A DNA stretch of 64,000 nucleotides, taken from positions 62,001 to 126,000 of the forward strand of contig JAIVFI010000037.1 in the NCBI GenBank assembly GCA_025558095.1, read 5' to 3'. The translations under genes and the position numbers were made by a program. This stretch comes from Hyaloraphidium curvatum. Its lineage: Eukaryota > Monoblepharomycota > Hyaloraphidiomycetes > Hyaloraphidiales > Hyaloraphidiaceae. Every line of letters starts with the position of its first letter. Position 1 is the first letter of the stretch. Below the pieces are notes generated by a model, which was given only the letters and a program-made list of their open reading frames with translations, was not told the DNA's origin and did not search any database. Of the stretch, positions 1-11,800 are shown piece after piece.

Positions 1-293
1 GCGCGTGCTTCCCCGCGAACAGCACCCGCGGCCTGGGGCCGGCCCCCCCCCCGGCCACGGACCCGGGGGAAGCATCGCGTGGTTCGAGCGACCTGGACAG
101 GTCCGCGGGATCGGAGCGGGACGGACCGCAGAGTGGGTCGGCCAAAACGGCCGGACAAAGCTCTTGATCTAGTACACGAATGCAAAGCTGGCGGGGCGGC
201 GCGCAAGGCCGCGGGTATCGCACCCCTCGAACGGGGGAGGTATGTACGGGTCCGAACGGTCCGACTGACGCGCCCCGTGCACGCTGCCACCGG
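1..293. other. left edge, no gene seen
   Basis: GC-rich sequence downstream of the minus-strand cyclin-like gene. Short open frames here have no recognisable protein character. I see no RNA gene or repeat. Confidence 0.4.
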
Positions 294-1097
294 TCACCAC
301 ACGCCGTAGTCCAGCATCTCCAGCATCTCCCTCTCTGCGGTCCTCACCGCCTCGACGGGGAACCCCCCCGCCTCGGCAAACACCCGCAGCGGCGGCCCCC
401 GCCCGTCCTCGGCAAACTTCCTCGCGAGCATGCACGAGACCACCATGACGAGGTAGTGCGTGCCCCACGAGGTGGAGGAGCGGCGCAGGCGGTCCGTCGA
501 TGCGGGTGCGCTCGTTCCCCGGGGGTAGGCGGTGCCGGATTCGAGCTTTGCCCGCAGCCTGCGGACCAGCCCGCACGCGCGCCGCAGCACGCCGTCGTCC
601 AGGCCCGCGGCGGCGGCCACCCTGTCCAGATAGCGGGCCAGCTTGTCCGCGTCGGCGTGTGCCCGCGCGAGGTGCAGCGCCAGGTCGTTTCCAGAAAGCA
701 GCCGCGGACAGCCCGGGTGCGCGCAGGCGCCGAACCAGCAGAAGTGTGCCGCCTCGAGGCACTCTGCTAGTGCGTCCGCGGGGTCCGGCTGGCGGGCGAC
801 GAGCGTGGCATCGGGGTCGTTGTCCGTTTCCGGCCACGCCGGCGGGCCCTTCCCGCCCGGCCACTCTGCCGGCTCCCCGCCCGGCGACGACGCCGCCGAG
901 TCCGCGCAGTCCGCCGCGCCGCACGCGCCGCACTCGCCGCCGCAGCTCCCCCCCGACCCGTGGGTCCGGTGCAGCCCCGAGGTGCCCCCCTGCCCCGCCC
1001 ACTCCTCCTCCTCCCCCACGGCGGGCGCAGACAGCGCGCGTATCATCGCGCGCAGCTTCTCCGCCGTCGCCGCGGGCGGCGGGTACGCGGCGTCCAT
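294..1097 (-). CDS. zinc-finger plus cyclin-fold protein, hypothetical
   Basis: Uninterrupted 267-aa frame. I chose the ATG at 1097 because the protein reads MDAAYPPPAATAEK from there, while the upstream part of the open frame (to 1439) is Arg/Gly-rich and looks like leader. The middle has a Cys-rich linker (CGGECGACGAADC) and then a C2H2-like finger with spacing C-x4-C-x11-H-x4-H (CAHPGCP...ALHLARAH). The last 70 residues resemble the PHO80/cyclin-box family: an alanine/cysteine helix (CMLARKFAEDGRGPPLRVFA) and a following EREMLEMLDYGVW helix, where cyclins have the 'E..LL..L.Y.V' motif. It ends right after that helix, so at most half a cyclin fold is present. A role as a CDK partner is only inference. 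The divergent-strand neighbour is the monooxygenase gene 0.9 kb away. Confidence 0.55.
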   Translation of the reverse strand: MDAAYPPPAATAEKLRAMIRALSAPAVGEEEEWAGQGGTSGLHRTHGSGGSCGGECGACGAADCADSAASSPGGEPAEWPGGKGPPAWPETDNDPDATLVARQPDPADALAECLEAAHFCWFGACAHPGCPRLLSGNDLALHLARAHADADKLARYLDRVAAAAGLDDGVLRRACGLVRRLRAKLESGTAYPRGTSAPASTDRLRRSSTSWGTHYLVMVVSCMLARKFAEDGRGPPLRVFAEAGGFPVEAVRTAEREMLEMLDYGVW

Positions 1098-1971
1098 CTC
1101 CGACAGCAGGGCGGTCCGGTGCGACGTGCGCCGTTGGTGGGCGATCGGCCGACCGACGACCCAGGCTGGACCCTTGGCGGGGGGCGGCACGTCCGCCCCG
1201 ACCCTGCCTCCGTGCGGCCGCCCCCCAATAGCGCCCATCCCGCGGGAGGATGCGATCCCGACCTGGCTTGCGCCGACGAACCCCGCGGGCACCCCGCTGT
1301 CCGCGACCGTCGGCCGCCGACCGGCCGCCGTTCGGATCTTCCGCGACATGAGCCTAATCCCATCGCGGCGGCATCCCGTCCCCACGCTCCTCCCCGCGCA
1401 TCCTCCACCGCCACGCACCGTCCCCGCCCATCCTTGCATTCACCCCGTTCGCCTCCCGGCTCCGTTTCCGGCCCCCGGTGCCGCCGATCCCGCGGCAGCC
1501 CGATGCGGTTGCTCCGCCCCTCCAGCCAGCACGATCCAACCGCCGTCGCCGCCCCTCCGCACGCCGCAGCCCCCGCCCCAAGCACCCTCCCCCGCGCACG
1601 GAAACGTGCTTCCGAACCCCCGCGGGGGCGCAGCGGGCGGTAGGTGAGGGTGGGGCGAGGGAATGACTAGGCAGCCGCGCCTGGACGGTCGGGCGGCAGC
1701 CGTCGCCTCACCGAACCTCCGCGGCACGGATCGCGACACGATTGTAGATCGCACGCCGGCCCCGCCTCCGCCCGTTCCAACGTGCCCGCGCCCGGACGTC
1801 CGGTCTACGCGGCGGAAGGACGTGCGGCGGATGAAGCCCTGCATCGTCACGAATACCACAGATACCCAGCCCGCACGCCCGTCTATCGCCTCCCGTCCCG
1901 TCCTGCCTCCCTTGCCGCCCCACAACGCTCCCACGCCCCCGCTCACGCCAGGACGCACCCCTTCGACCCCG
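1098..1971. other. intergenic, pyrimidine-rich, no gene recognised
   Basis: Between two minus-strand genes: the 3' end of the monooxygenase and the start of the cyclin-like gene. Long open frames exist on both strands, but they are low-complexity Arg/Pro/Gly translations of GC-rich DNA and none matches a family. The part next to 1097 should hold the promoter and 5' leader of the cyclin-like gene. Confidence 0.4.
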
Positions 1972-4323
1972 TCAGCCATTGTCCCCCCCGAAAGCGAGCG
2001 GCCCGCCCACCTCGTAGTTCTTCTCCTTGACCTCGGCGCACTTGGCCACGTACGGCGGGAACCCCAGCAGCGGCATGAACACCCTCGGCTTGCCCGGGAT
2101 GTTGGCGCCCAGGTACCACGAGTTGCACCCCGGGAATATCGTGAGCCCTGCGTGCGCCGTGCGGGGTCAGCCGGCGTGCGCGGAAACGCGGCGGGGGGAA
2201 CGGGTACCGGCGACCATGTTCACGTGCCCCACCCACTCCTTCTGCGCCTCCTCCGTCGCCTCGATCGTGCGCACGCCCTTGGCGTCCAGGTCCTTGATCG
2301 CGTCGGCGACCCACTCCGTGTGGTGTTCGCTGCAGCGTCCCGAGGGGGGTCAGCCGCGCGTCCCGGGGGAAACGACGCGAGCGGACCCACATGGAGGTCA
2401 GCATGTTGGTCAGCACGGACGGCGACCCCGGCCCTGCGATGTGGTACACTGCCCCGCCGGCCGCGCGTCAGCCCCCGCACGGCGCGCAAGGGCGCGGACC
2501 CACTGTTGGGGAACCCGTGGATGAACAGGCCGAGGTAGTTCACCGGCCCCGCCTCCCACTCCTGTTTGAGCGTGCGCCCTTCGCGCCCGACGATGTTGAT
2601 CTTGTCCAGGCTCCCCGTCATCGCGTCGAACCCGATCGCGAACACGATCGCGTCGAACGGCCCGTATTCGCTCCCGTCCTTCAGCACGATCTTGCCGTCC
2701 GCGCCGCCGGTTTTGGCGATCGGGTTGTCCTTGATGCTCACGAGGGAGACGTTCGGGCGGTTGTAGGTGATGTAGTAGTCCGTGTCGACGCAGAGGCGTT
2801 TGCAGAAGACGGGGTGCGAGGGGAGGAGCTTCTCGGCGACGGAGGGGTCCTTGACGAGGGACTTGACTGGGTGTGGTCGGCGCGGGTCAGCGGCCTTTCG
2901 GTAGCGACGGAGCGGTGCGGAAACGCACTTTTCCTATGGAAATAACCTTTCACGTACTTGGGAAATCGGTTTGGGAAGGGAGGGAGGACCGGTCAGTTGT
3001 GCGGGAGGCGGTCCGCCGCCCGGCCGCGACCCACGTCGTTGCACACGGGGTTGAACACCAGGTCCGTGAAGCACGTGCCGAAGCTGAGCCCCCCGATGGC
3101 CCAGAACTTGTCCAAATGCGCGTCCAGCTCCTCCTTGGGCACCTCGTCGAACGCCTTCTCGGGCACGGGGAACGACCCGGCGCCGAACCCGGACTCGGCG
3201 GACTTCTTGCACAGCTCGGCGTAGTCCACCTTCTGGTTCCGGACCTCCTCCTCGGTGAGCTTGCGGTTGTACGCGGGGGCGGTGTAGGTCGGGGTGCGCT
3301 GGAAGACCGTGAGGTGCTCGGCCTGCTGCGCGATGATGGGGATCGACTGGACCGCCGACTGCCCCGCCGTCCGGACCGTCAGCGACACCTTCCCACCCGC
3401 AGGCCGCGGTTGGGACCCACCGATCCCGTGCCGATCACCGCCACCTTCTTCCCGGTAAAGTCGACCCCCTCGCGCGGCCACTGCCCCGTGTGGTAGAACT
3501 CGCCCTTGTACTCGTCCAGCCCCTCGAATTTGGGCACCTGCGGCGCGCTGAGGCACCCCGTGGCCAGGACGAGGTGCCGGCCGCGGTGCTCCTCGGGGAC
3601 CTTGTCCTTGCCGCGGAGCAGCTTGATCGTCCACACCTTGTCCTTCTCGTCCCAGATGCAATCGGTAATGTTGGATTCGAACTGCACCAGCGGGGCGAGC
3701 TTCCAGCGCGCCATGAGGTACTCTATGTACTCCATGAGCTCGGGCTGCGGGGCGTAGACCTCCTTGAAGGACCACTCCTTGTACAGCTCGGGGTCGTGCT
3801 TCATGGTGTAGTCGGCGGATATCACGTCGACGCGGGCGCCGGGGTAGCGGTTCCAGTTCCAGGTCTGCCGCGGGGGAAGGCGGGAAGCGCCGGGGGAGCG
3901 GGTCGGGACGGTACGGGGATCAGGAAAACGGATCACGGGGATCGGCGCGGCCTGGGGGCCGCCGCCCGGGGGGAAACCCACCCCGCCCGGCTTGTCCGAC
4001 CGCTCGAAGACGCGGACGTTCTTGCCGTCGATGTTGTGCATGCGGTGGGCCTGCAGCATACCGGAAAAGCCTGCGCCGACGATGAGCTGCGTTGCCGGGG
4101 CCGGGGAGGAGCGGGGAGCGGCGGAAATCGGCGGTCGGGAGCGTCAATCGTCGAGAAAAGGGGTCGAAGGGGCAGACGACGCGTGGATGGGGGCCGATTG
4201 CGGTGCCGGGTGACATCCGATGCCGCGGGTTCGAGCGGTCCGTCAGCACGCCGGCCTTCGCGGAGGGCAGCGGAGGCGACGCACCGCATCGTAGACGGTT
4301 TCCTTCGCGTCCTCCTTGGCCAT
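1972..4323 (-). CDS. Baeyer-Villiger monooxygenase (FAD/NADPH)
   Basis: Nine-exon model, complement(1972..2147, 2208..2329, 2391..2448, 2504..2866, 2929..2956, 3035..3358, 3421..3864, 3982..4086, 4285..4323), 552 aa, a whole number of codons. Class B flavoprotein monooxygenases oxidise ketones to esters or lactones with NADPH and O2. Visible motifs are the FAD Rossmann site GAGFSG (residues 17-22), the diagnostic BVMO fingerprint YKGEFYHTGQWP (about 167-178, matching FxGxxxHxxxWP with Tyr first), the NADPH site IGTGSS just after it, RYPGAR, and a conserved GPGSPSVLTNM-type block near the C-terminus. Introns are 55-198 bp. The fifth exon, counted from the start codon, is only 28 nt and encodes YVKGYFHRK. 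The protein ends AFGGDNG, without a peroxisomal signal. Substrate cannot be told from sequence. Confidence 0.93.
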
Positions 4324-4851
4324 GGCGGCGGTTCGCCTTCGCTACAGGGGGTGGGAGACTCTGTTGTCGTCGGAGAGTGCGCGGACGTTGCGCCGCGGGC
4401 CGAGGGCGCCGCCGAAGGGACCAAACCCGATCGGTGGGAACTGTCTGCAGCCTAGGTGGCAAGTCGTTCCTTCACTTTTGCCCAACACGCTGACCAGATC
4501 CGATTGTTTGGATGGACTCGAAGTGACCGAGGGCCGATCTCGGTGCAGGGGCGAAGTTGCGGGCGGCATAGGGAGCAGGTGCCGATTGCCTGGGAACAGA
4601 AAACATGGCCATCAAGTATTACTGGAATGCAATCCATCTCTTTTCCAATAATTTGAAGAGCTGAGGCGGTGAAGTGACCCCGCGCAGGCCGGTCGGTCCG
4701 GTCGGTCCGTTCAACCCCTGGATCCATAAACAAACGCCCAATTCCGGACGCATCGCGGACGCCTGCCGCTCCAAGGCCCGAGCACGGCCTTCAGCGGGAA
4801 AAGGCGTCAACCGTCACGCGCTCGGGGGCTAGAACCGGCGGCTGCATCGCC
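4324..4851. other. divergent promoter region
   Basis: 528 bp between the start codons of the minus-strand monooxygenase and the plus-strand CCDC39 gene, so it must carry both promoters. It is more AT-rich than its surroundings around 4580-4670. I see no TATA-like element that I would trust, and no coding signal. Confidence 0.5.
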
Positions 4852-7800
4852 ATGGATTCCCCTGCCTCGCTCCCGTGGCCGGGCGGCTCCTCGGCCCTCC
4901 CCCCTTTCGCATCCCACGCCAACCGTGCCCTGGCGGAGGAAATCGACACCAAGCAAGCCGAGCTGGACCGGCTGCTGGGGCTGGTGGAAGACCAGACGGC
5001 CCGCGAGCGGAGGATGGCGGCCTACGCGGCCCGCGTGCGCGCCGAGAACGGCGAGGCGAGGAAGCTCATCGAGGTCCGGAGGAGGGAGGTGGACGAGGAG
5101 ATGGAGAGGACGGGGGAGGCGGCGGCGGAAAGCTCGAGGCTCGAGAGGGAGCTGGCGGACTTGGCGCGCGGGATCTCGAAGGCGGACGCGCAGGTGGGCC
5201 ATTGCAGCCGGAGGTGCTCCCCGGCCCAGTGGACGACAGATTCCCTTTTGCAGGTCAAGGAGCTCCAGGACAAGATTGCCGTTCGCCGACGGCAATCGGA
5301 CGCCCTCGGACAGGCGGCCGAGGCGACAAAGGACGAGCTCGGCGAGGCGCTCGACATCCAGCGCCTTCGCGACGAGCAGGAGGCCGCGTACCGGGAGAAG
5401 CAGAAGCAGATCCCGAAGGAGATGGAGTGCAAGTTCCGAGATATCCAGGACATAGATTCCGAGGTGGCCGAGCTGGAGAACCGGTGCTTCGAGGAGGTGA
5501 GCGGTCCAAGGCAGTCTTGGGATTGGCCGGCTCACATCGCGCTCAGGAATCCACCGCTCAGTCCCTGCGGAACACCCTCGCGGTCCTCGTCTCCCGCCTG
5601 TCCCATCTCCGTGCGCACAAGGCCTCGCTCGTGGAGCAGTGGCAGTCCCAGGTCTCGGCCCTTTCCACGGTCGACTCGCTCATTCACTCGACCGAGGCGT
5701 GGCTGGAAGATGCCCGCGCAGAGGTGCACGGGAGGATGGTCGAGGTCAAGAGGGCGGAGCAGAGGCTGCAGCGGGACGCCCAGGTTCTGGAAAAGGTCGA
5801 GATGCCCGCGCTGTCCCGCAAGGAGCGGGAGCTCCGCGACGCACGGAACAAGCTGGCCACCGTGCTGCGCCTGGTCGGCAGCCAAAAGTCCGAGCTCCAG
5901 ACACTGTCCTCCGCAATGGAAAGGAGCGGCAAGGATCTGAGCAGCGTGCGGGAGCTCAACTCGCGGAAGCGCAGGGGCCTCAACGAACTGGAGCACCACG
6001 TGATCCCGACCTTGGAAGACAAGATCGCTGCCATCGAAGCCGACATCCAGTGCAGCGAGACAAAACGGGCCGAGGAAGCTAAGGTGGTCGAAGGTTTGGA
6101 GGCCCTGGTGTCGAGCGAGGAAGCTCGGCTGGCCGAGCTCGAGGGAGACCTCGCGTCCGCCAAGGAGCAGCACCGCGACTTCTTGCAGGAGGCAGACCGC
6201 TTGAGGCAGGACGAGAAGCGCATTCTGTCCGAGGTTGCTGCCGGCGAAACTGCGATCCAAAAGGTCGACAAGCAGATTTCCAGGTGACCAATCGTCGGTC
6301 AAGCGCTACATGCTGGAGGCTGACATGCCCAATCAGCATCCTCAAGGACATCGAAACCCAGGAAGCGCTGATGTACGGCCACGAACTCGCCTCCCTCGAG
6401 CTACGCCGAAGCATGAGGCAGCTGCGCGGCCTGGATCTCCTGGATGCCGATCTCGAAATCCTCTCTGCCCGCATCAAGGAGCTCGGGCTGACCCTCAATG
6501 ACGACACTGGGAGACTGAAGAAGCTCCGGGACGAGTGCGTGACCATCGCCGGGCAGGTCTCGAAACAGGAAGGCCGGCTGTCGGGCGTCAAGGCCGAGCT
6601 GGAATCGTCAACGTGCAAATCCAAGGAACTCGATCTCGAGTGCTCCGCTCTCTCTCGTGAGCTCGCTCAGAAAGCACGCGAGCGCGAGACGCTGCTGGTG
6701 GAGCTGGCCATGACCAAGCTCCATCTCCGGCGACTTGAGGAGCGAAAGGCACTCGGCGAGGCCGACCTGGGCAGCTTCGCGGAGCGCATGGCACAGGCCC
6801 AGGCGGCTTTCGAAGAGAAGCGGGAGGAGCTCGAAGCTGAACTTAGCCGGCTGCGGAGCGCAGTCGCAAAAGCAGAGGAAGCAAAGTCGGAAACCCAACG
6901 ATTGGTTGCAACCGAAAGGCTGAATATGGACAAGCTGAAAAGGAGATGGGAGCTCCTTACGACGAAGCTTGAAGGCTTCCGCGAGCGTGCTGGAACATCG
7001 GACGGGTACAAATGGGAAGGTGCCACGGATGAGGACATGGCAGCAGAGTCAGAGCGCATCCAAAGGTCTCTCGCCGAAGACGTTGCGAGGCAGAAACAGG
7101 AGCTCCTAGATGCCCAGGCGAACCTCCGCGAGCAAACCGCCGAGGTCGAGGCACAGATCGCCAAGCTTCGAATCACGCTGGCGGAGACCAGGGCGGCCAA
7201 TGTCGTCTGGAAGAAACAGATGGAAATGCGCGGGGTGTCTGAGAAGACGGTTGAAGTCCGAAACGGGCTCGAAAAGCAGCTGCAGGATACCGTTGCTTTC
7301 ATGAACTCGCGCCGGGCCAAACTCAGGGAGCTGGAGGACGAGCTTCGGGAAATCCAGGTGTCCGTGACGGATTGGGAGCTCAAGAGAGAAGAAATCCAGC
7401 GGGATCGTTTGGTGGAAGAGACGAACGTGGCCAAGCTGGAGAGGGAAGCCAGCGATGGTCTCGAAAAGCTCGCCCGCGCAAAGGCAGCAGCGTCTCGCGC
7501 AATGGGCTCTTCCACGACCGCTAGAGTTCGCTTGGGCATTCGCATCCTGCGGGAGGCCAAGAAGGATCTTGGCGAGAGGATGCTGCACGCTCTCTCGCTT
7601 TCGGATGACACTCCGTTCGATCCGGCAAGCACCTCGAGGTGGCTCAACGTGCTTCGCGAGGCCGGGATCGGGCAACCAGAGAGCCGCAGAAGCACTGTAG
7701 CGCCAAGGTCTCAGGGCTTCTCCAAAGGATCGGTGGCACGGAGTAGGGCGAGCGGCTCGGCTGCGCAGGCGCCCCGTCCCGCCAGCCCTTCGGTGGTTCG

Positions 7801-8041
7801 TTTCCCCTCCAATCCAGATCAACTCGTGAAGTCGAGATCACAAGATCGCATTCGCACGCCCCCAAGGCGGCCAAGCACGACGTCCACGGTGCCGGCGCTC
7901 AGAAACTCGCGCGCGGCGACCCCTTCGGGGGCCGCGCTGTCGGTGGTTCCAGCTCAGACAAAGATCCTAGGAAGCACGGATAGCATGACCCTGGCAGGCC
8001 GATCCATCCCTGGATCACGGGGCTCCAAGGCGGAAATGTAG
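4852..8041 (+). CDS. CCDC39: CCDC39/FAP59 axonemal ruler protein
   Basis: Four exons, join(4852..5193, 5254..5496, 5547..6283, 6337..8041), 1008 aa (human CCDC39 is about 940). With CCDC40 it forms the 96-nm ruler along doublet microtubules that sets dynein-arm and radial-spoke docking. The protein is continuous coiled coil. Family blocks are clear by eye: an N-terminal LPPFASHANRALAEEI (LPDFANAENRKLEEEV in animals), a central QEALMYGHELASLELRRSM block, and a late MDKLKRRWELLTTKLEG block (IEKLKNRYEILT in animals). The last 170 residues are Ser/Arg/Pro-rich and disordered, as in animal CCDC39. Introns are 60, 50 and 53 bp. Its presence implies a flagellated life stage, or a lineage that lost flagella recently. 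Confidence 0.9.
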
Positions 8042-8213
8042 AACAAACTGAGCAATCTGAAGCAGACAGCGACTTCTAGTACGTTAAACAGCCCAGACAC
8101 AGTTCCTTGCGTTTGGCCGCCTACCCCAAAACCTACATTCGGTACAAGAGGCAAGAACGTGACGGCATTCTAGGCGGCGGGCGTGTAGCCTTCCTCGATC
8201 TGACGTTCCGCGA

Positions 8214-9570
8214 TCAGTAGCCACTCCACTCAGATCGGCCGCCCTTACCCACCATTTTCGAGATCTCCTCGACCGTCTTCTCGGCATCGGCACCTTCGAA
8301 CTCAAAGGTCTTGACCCCGACGACGGCACCCGTGGAGTCGGTTGTGGTCTGGGTGACGGTTGCCTTGACCCACTCCAGCGTCCGATCCGGGCCGTACTTT
8401 CGCCGCTTCTTCATCGTGTAGTCTGCGCAGATGCGGTTGATCAGACTTGGCCGCAATCAGATACGACTGTACTCACGGTGAACGGAGGGTGCGAAAGTCT
8501 TTTCGAGAACAGCTTTGACGTCCTGCAGGTCATTCGTAAAGTCCACGCGCGATGAAAGCAAGAGACATTTCCCACCGCAGGGATCCCCTTGACGGTCTCG
8601 CCGAGCCTCTCCTTCTCCGCCGGGGTCAGCGACGCGAGTGCGTCCTTGACCATCTTGGAGTCCTTGCCCTTGACGCCCTCCGTCACCTTCTCCAGAACGC
8701 TGGGGGGAAGGGCGTCCTTGATGTCTTGGGCCCAAACCGGAAGGCCGCCGTCCGCTCCGCCGGCAACGTCGCTCCCGACCACGAGCTTTGCCCATCCGGG
8801 AACGTCCTCGTGGTGATCCGATTCGACCTCGCCCCCGGCGGGCCCGAAACCGCCTCCACGAGCCAGCGCCATTCTCTTTTCGCTTTCCGCAGCGGCCGCA
8901 GCGGATTGGGCTTGGACGGTGGCAGGGTCATTGAGGAGGCCCGGAGCAGGCGAGCGTGAGATGTTGACAGGTCCAAGCTTCTTGAAGGCCGCAACGATGG
9001 CAGCGTTGGAGGGGTCCGATGGATTCTCGGCGCGGAACCAGTGATCCAGATCCTTCCTGGAATAGGCAAGAAGGCAAATGAGAGGCGCAATGCCGAACGC
9101 GTGCCGGTGAGCCTTTTGCTGGACAGGGGTCGAGGAAGCCGCGCCAAGCTCACCCTTCGGGCTTGCCCTCGTTCTCCCACTATCATTGTCGATGAAAAGA
9201 GGATGAAACGGGAAGAAAGGACCACGCCAAGGAGCGAATGGAGATAACGCCACTGGTGAGCGTGCGCCCGCAACCGCGCTTTCCATTCCACCCACGAGGA
9301 AGTAAGCTGCCACCTGATGGTCGTACTGTGCGGTGAGGTTGACGATTCGAGGCGATTCCATTGTTCACATCGGCACGGTGTGGTTGCGGTCGTCCGAGCC
9401 CGGCGCGCGTCGGCGACGTTCGGAAGCGAGAATGCAGGCGAACGGGCGTCAAATCTGCCCGCGAAAGCAAAGCATCGCGTTGAACGCACGAAGTCCATGA
9501 CGACCTTGTCGTCGGTGACATCCTTGACGTGCGCAATGAGCGCCTCCTCGGGTGAAAGCGGAGCCGCCAT
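8214..9570 (-). CDS. hypothetical spliced gene
   Basis: I do not recognise this family. Well-supported exons are 9490..9570 (MAAPLSPEEALIAHVKDVTD...), one ending at 8576, 8477..8522 and 8214..8422, joined by 53- and 54-bp introns. The stretch from 9325 to 8576 is ambiguous. It can be one open exon (361-aa protein), or a 30-nt exon 9296..9325 (YDHQVAAYFL) plus 8576..9052 (280-aa protein) after removal of a 243-bp intron ending AAG. The centre is Ala/Glu/Lys-rich and probably helical (SVLEKVTEGVKGKDSKMVKD). The last 70 residues look like a small alpha/beta domain (KYGPDRTLEWVKATVTQTTT). No signal peptide or membrane segment is evident. Confidence 0.6.
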
Positions 9571-10264
9571 GGCGTCGTGACAACACGGGCTGCCGCGGCG
9601 TTCAGGACGTTCGTGACGCGTCGGTGAGGGGCTTCGGCAAATGTAGCGTCAGCATTCACCTCCCGATGGGGGACTTTGGAGGGTAACGAGGGCTATCGCG
9701 TCGCCCGAAACTGCTCGGGGTCTTTGCGAGCGCGCCGCACCATCAGGGTGCACCGCCGCTTCCATCCCCGAACTCTGGGATTGTTGGCATGTTGGCTCAG
9801 ACGGCATGAATTTGATCTTCACAAGTCTCCATAGCTGTCTCTTCGCACTTGAAGACGTTTGTCTTGTCCCAGACGATCCGCCGGACAAGGATGGCTCTCC
9901 AATCCAGACAAGCATCAACGAAGAATCAAGGGAAAGAGAAGACTGCTTAATCTAGCTGAAACGGTACAAGTGTCATGGTCCTATTGATGGATGTGGCAAG
10001 GTCAAGCACAGGTGGCGAAAGAGGGCTTGATCGGGACGCCGGCTCGCAAATAATCCCGGGCCCCCCGGAGTCTCGCTTCTGCCTTTCCCCCTCCGCGGCA
10101 GCTCAGTGCTTCTGTTCCTAGTGCTCTTTTTGCCGTCTCGCACAGCTTCTGGAGCGCATTTCTCTCCAGAGCGCCCGTGGTCGCCCCGTGGTCGCCCTCG
10201 CAACGAGCCGGCGCGACGAGTTGGACAAACGCACAGCGACCTTCCTTCTGCCCACCAAATCACA
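9571..10264. other. divergent intergenic region
   Basis: About 0.7 kb between the minus-strand hypothetical gene and the plus-strand phosphotransferase gene. It should contain both promoters. No convincing coding signal, repeat or RNA gene was seen. Confidence 0.4.
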
Positions 10265-11800
10265 ATGTCCGTGGAGGCGGGCGGTGAAGGACAGCGCGTC
10301 ATTGACGAGCTGTTTGTTCCCATCGACCTGGACTCTTTCGCTCGCTGGGCGCGGCCTCGCATCCCCGGCTTCAAAGGCCCTTTGACTGCCAAGCAGTTCT
10401 CCAAGGGGCTCTCAAACCCGAAGTACCTCATCACGGACGAGGGCACAGGAGACCGCTATGTTGTCAAGCGCAAGCCTCCAGGAAAGCTCCTCATCGAGAC
10501 CGCTCACCAAGTCGACCGCGAGTTCCGCGTCTTGGACGCGCTCGGCCGCCACGCTCCCGACGTTCCTATCCCCAAGGTTTACGGCCTGTGGGCTTTCTTA
10601 CGCTGCGGCTGCAGTTGGTGAAGGCACTGACAGCGTTGTCTCCCACGATGTTTCTCAGCTGCGAGGACGACAGCGTCATCGGTGCCACGTTCTTTGTCAT
10701 GGAGTTCTGCCCTGGGCGCGTGTTCCAGGACCGCCCAAGTGCGTTATCCCCGCCGAGCTCTGACCTCGCCGTGTCTCACTCGGGGCTCTCGAAGCGCTCA
10801 CCCACCTTCCCCCGAACGAGCGGCGCGAGTGCATGATGGACTTCATTCGCAGCATGGCCAAGCTTCACAAGGCGGACCCCGTCCAGATCGGGCTCTATGG
10901 CCAGAAGGGCTACACGAAGATGGGAAACGGCTACCGTGAGTCGGTGCTTGTTTTGCATTAGCGCAGCGTCCCTAATGGTCCCCACGTTGGATGACCTTGT
11001 GTTTTCTGCCCTGCTGGTCGACTTCTCGCCGTGTAGCACGCCAGATGGCCACCTGGCTCCGCTCTGAGCAGGCCTACCTTGCGGCCATGAAGCGCTGGAA
11101 CGACCCGACGGCCAAGGACTGGGAGATTCAGGGTCACGATCAACTGATTGACTGGATGAACAAGAACCTGGTCAAGGACGAGATTGCCTGTATGCACGGT
11201 GATCTTGGCCTACACAACGTGGTAAGTACTCCGCGATGCTCGGTGCCGTTGTTTGGCTGACCCGGGCGTTCTCAGATCTTCCACCCGACGCGCCCCAAGC
11301 TCAGGGCAATGCTCGACTGGGAAAACTGCACCATCGCCCATCCTCTCTCGGTTTGTCGTTGAGTCAGCCACATTTTGGCGGAAGCTCATCGCTGGTCTTT
11401 CAGGATCTTGCCACGATCATCGGTTCGTACTACAAGCCTTCGTTCGAGCTGCCCGAAGGTTTCCCGACGACGGACGAGCTGATGAAGGCCTACTGCGCCG
11501 AGGTCGGCAGGCCTTACCCCATTCCTGGTTGGTCTGCTGCGCTGCAGCGTAATGTTTGAGGCCTAATCGCGTTTTCGCCAAGGGTTCAACTTCTGCCTCA
11601 CATGGAACGCCGTCAAGCTCATGATCCAGCTTCAGGGCATCTGGGCACGGTCGCTGGACCCGCAGCAGCGTTCGCCCGAGTCGCAGACCGATGCGAGCAA
11701 GCTGCTGCCCGGGTTCCGGCGTTGGAATGCCCTGGCTCTTGAGTTCTCGGGCCTCGGGCCGGCGTACGACGACAGCAAGGAGATAAAGGTCCGCCTGTAA
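10265..11800 (+). CDS. APH/ACAD10-type phosphotransferase
   Basis: Seven exons, join(10265..10587, 10659..10738, 10795..10935, 11037..11221, 11276..11350, 11404..11527, 11583..11800), 381 aa. The fold is the aminoglycoside-phosphotransferase/choline-kinase-like domain, in the subgroup found at the N-terminus of animal ACAD10/11, where it is thought to phosphorylate 4-hydroxy acyl-CoAs. Seen in sequence: an N-terminal nucleotide-binding region (NPKYLITDEG..YVVKRKPPGKLL), VMEFCPGRVFQDRP, the catalytic loop HGDLGLHN (residues 235-242) and the metal-binding DWE (257-259). No acyl-CoA dehydrogenase domain follows, so this is the stand-alone form. Six introns of 53-101 bp. One ends TCGAAG and one GTGTAG rather than CAG. 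Confidence 0.88.

Noticed and set aside
5532-6302. Minus-strand open frames of 195-256 codons antisense to CCDC39
   Set aside because: Leu/Ser-rich mirror translations of a coiled-coil gene, with no family resemblance and no splice support.
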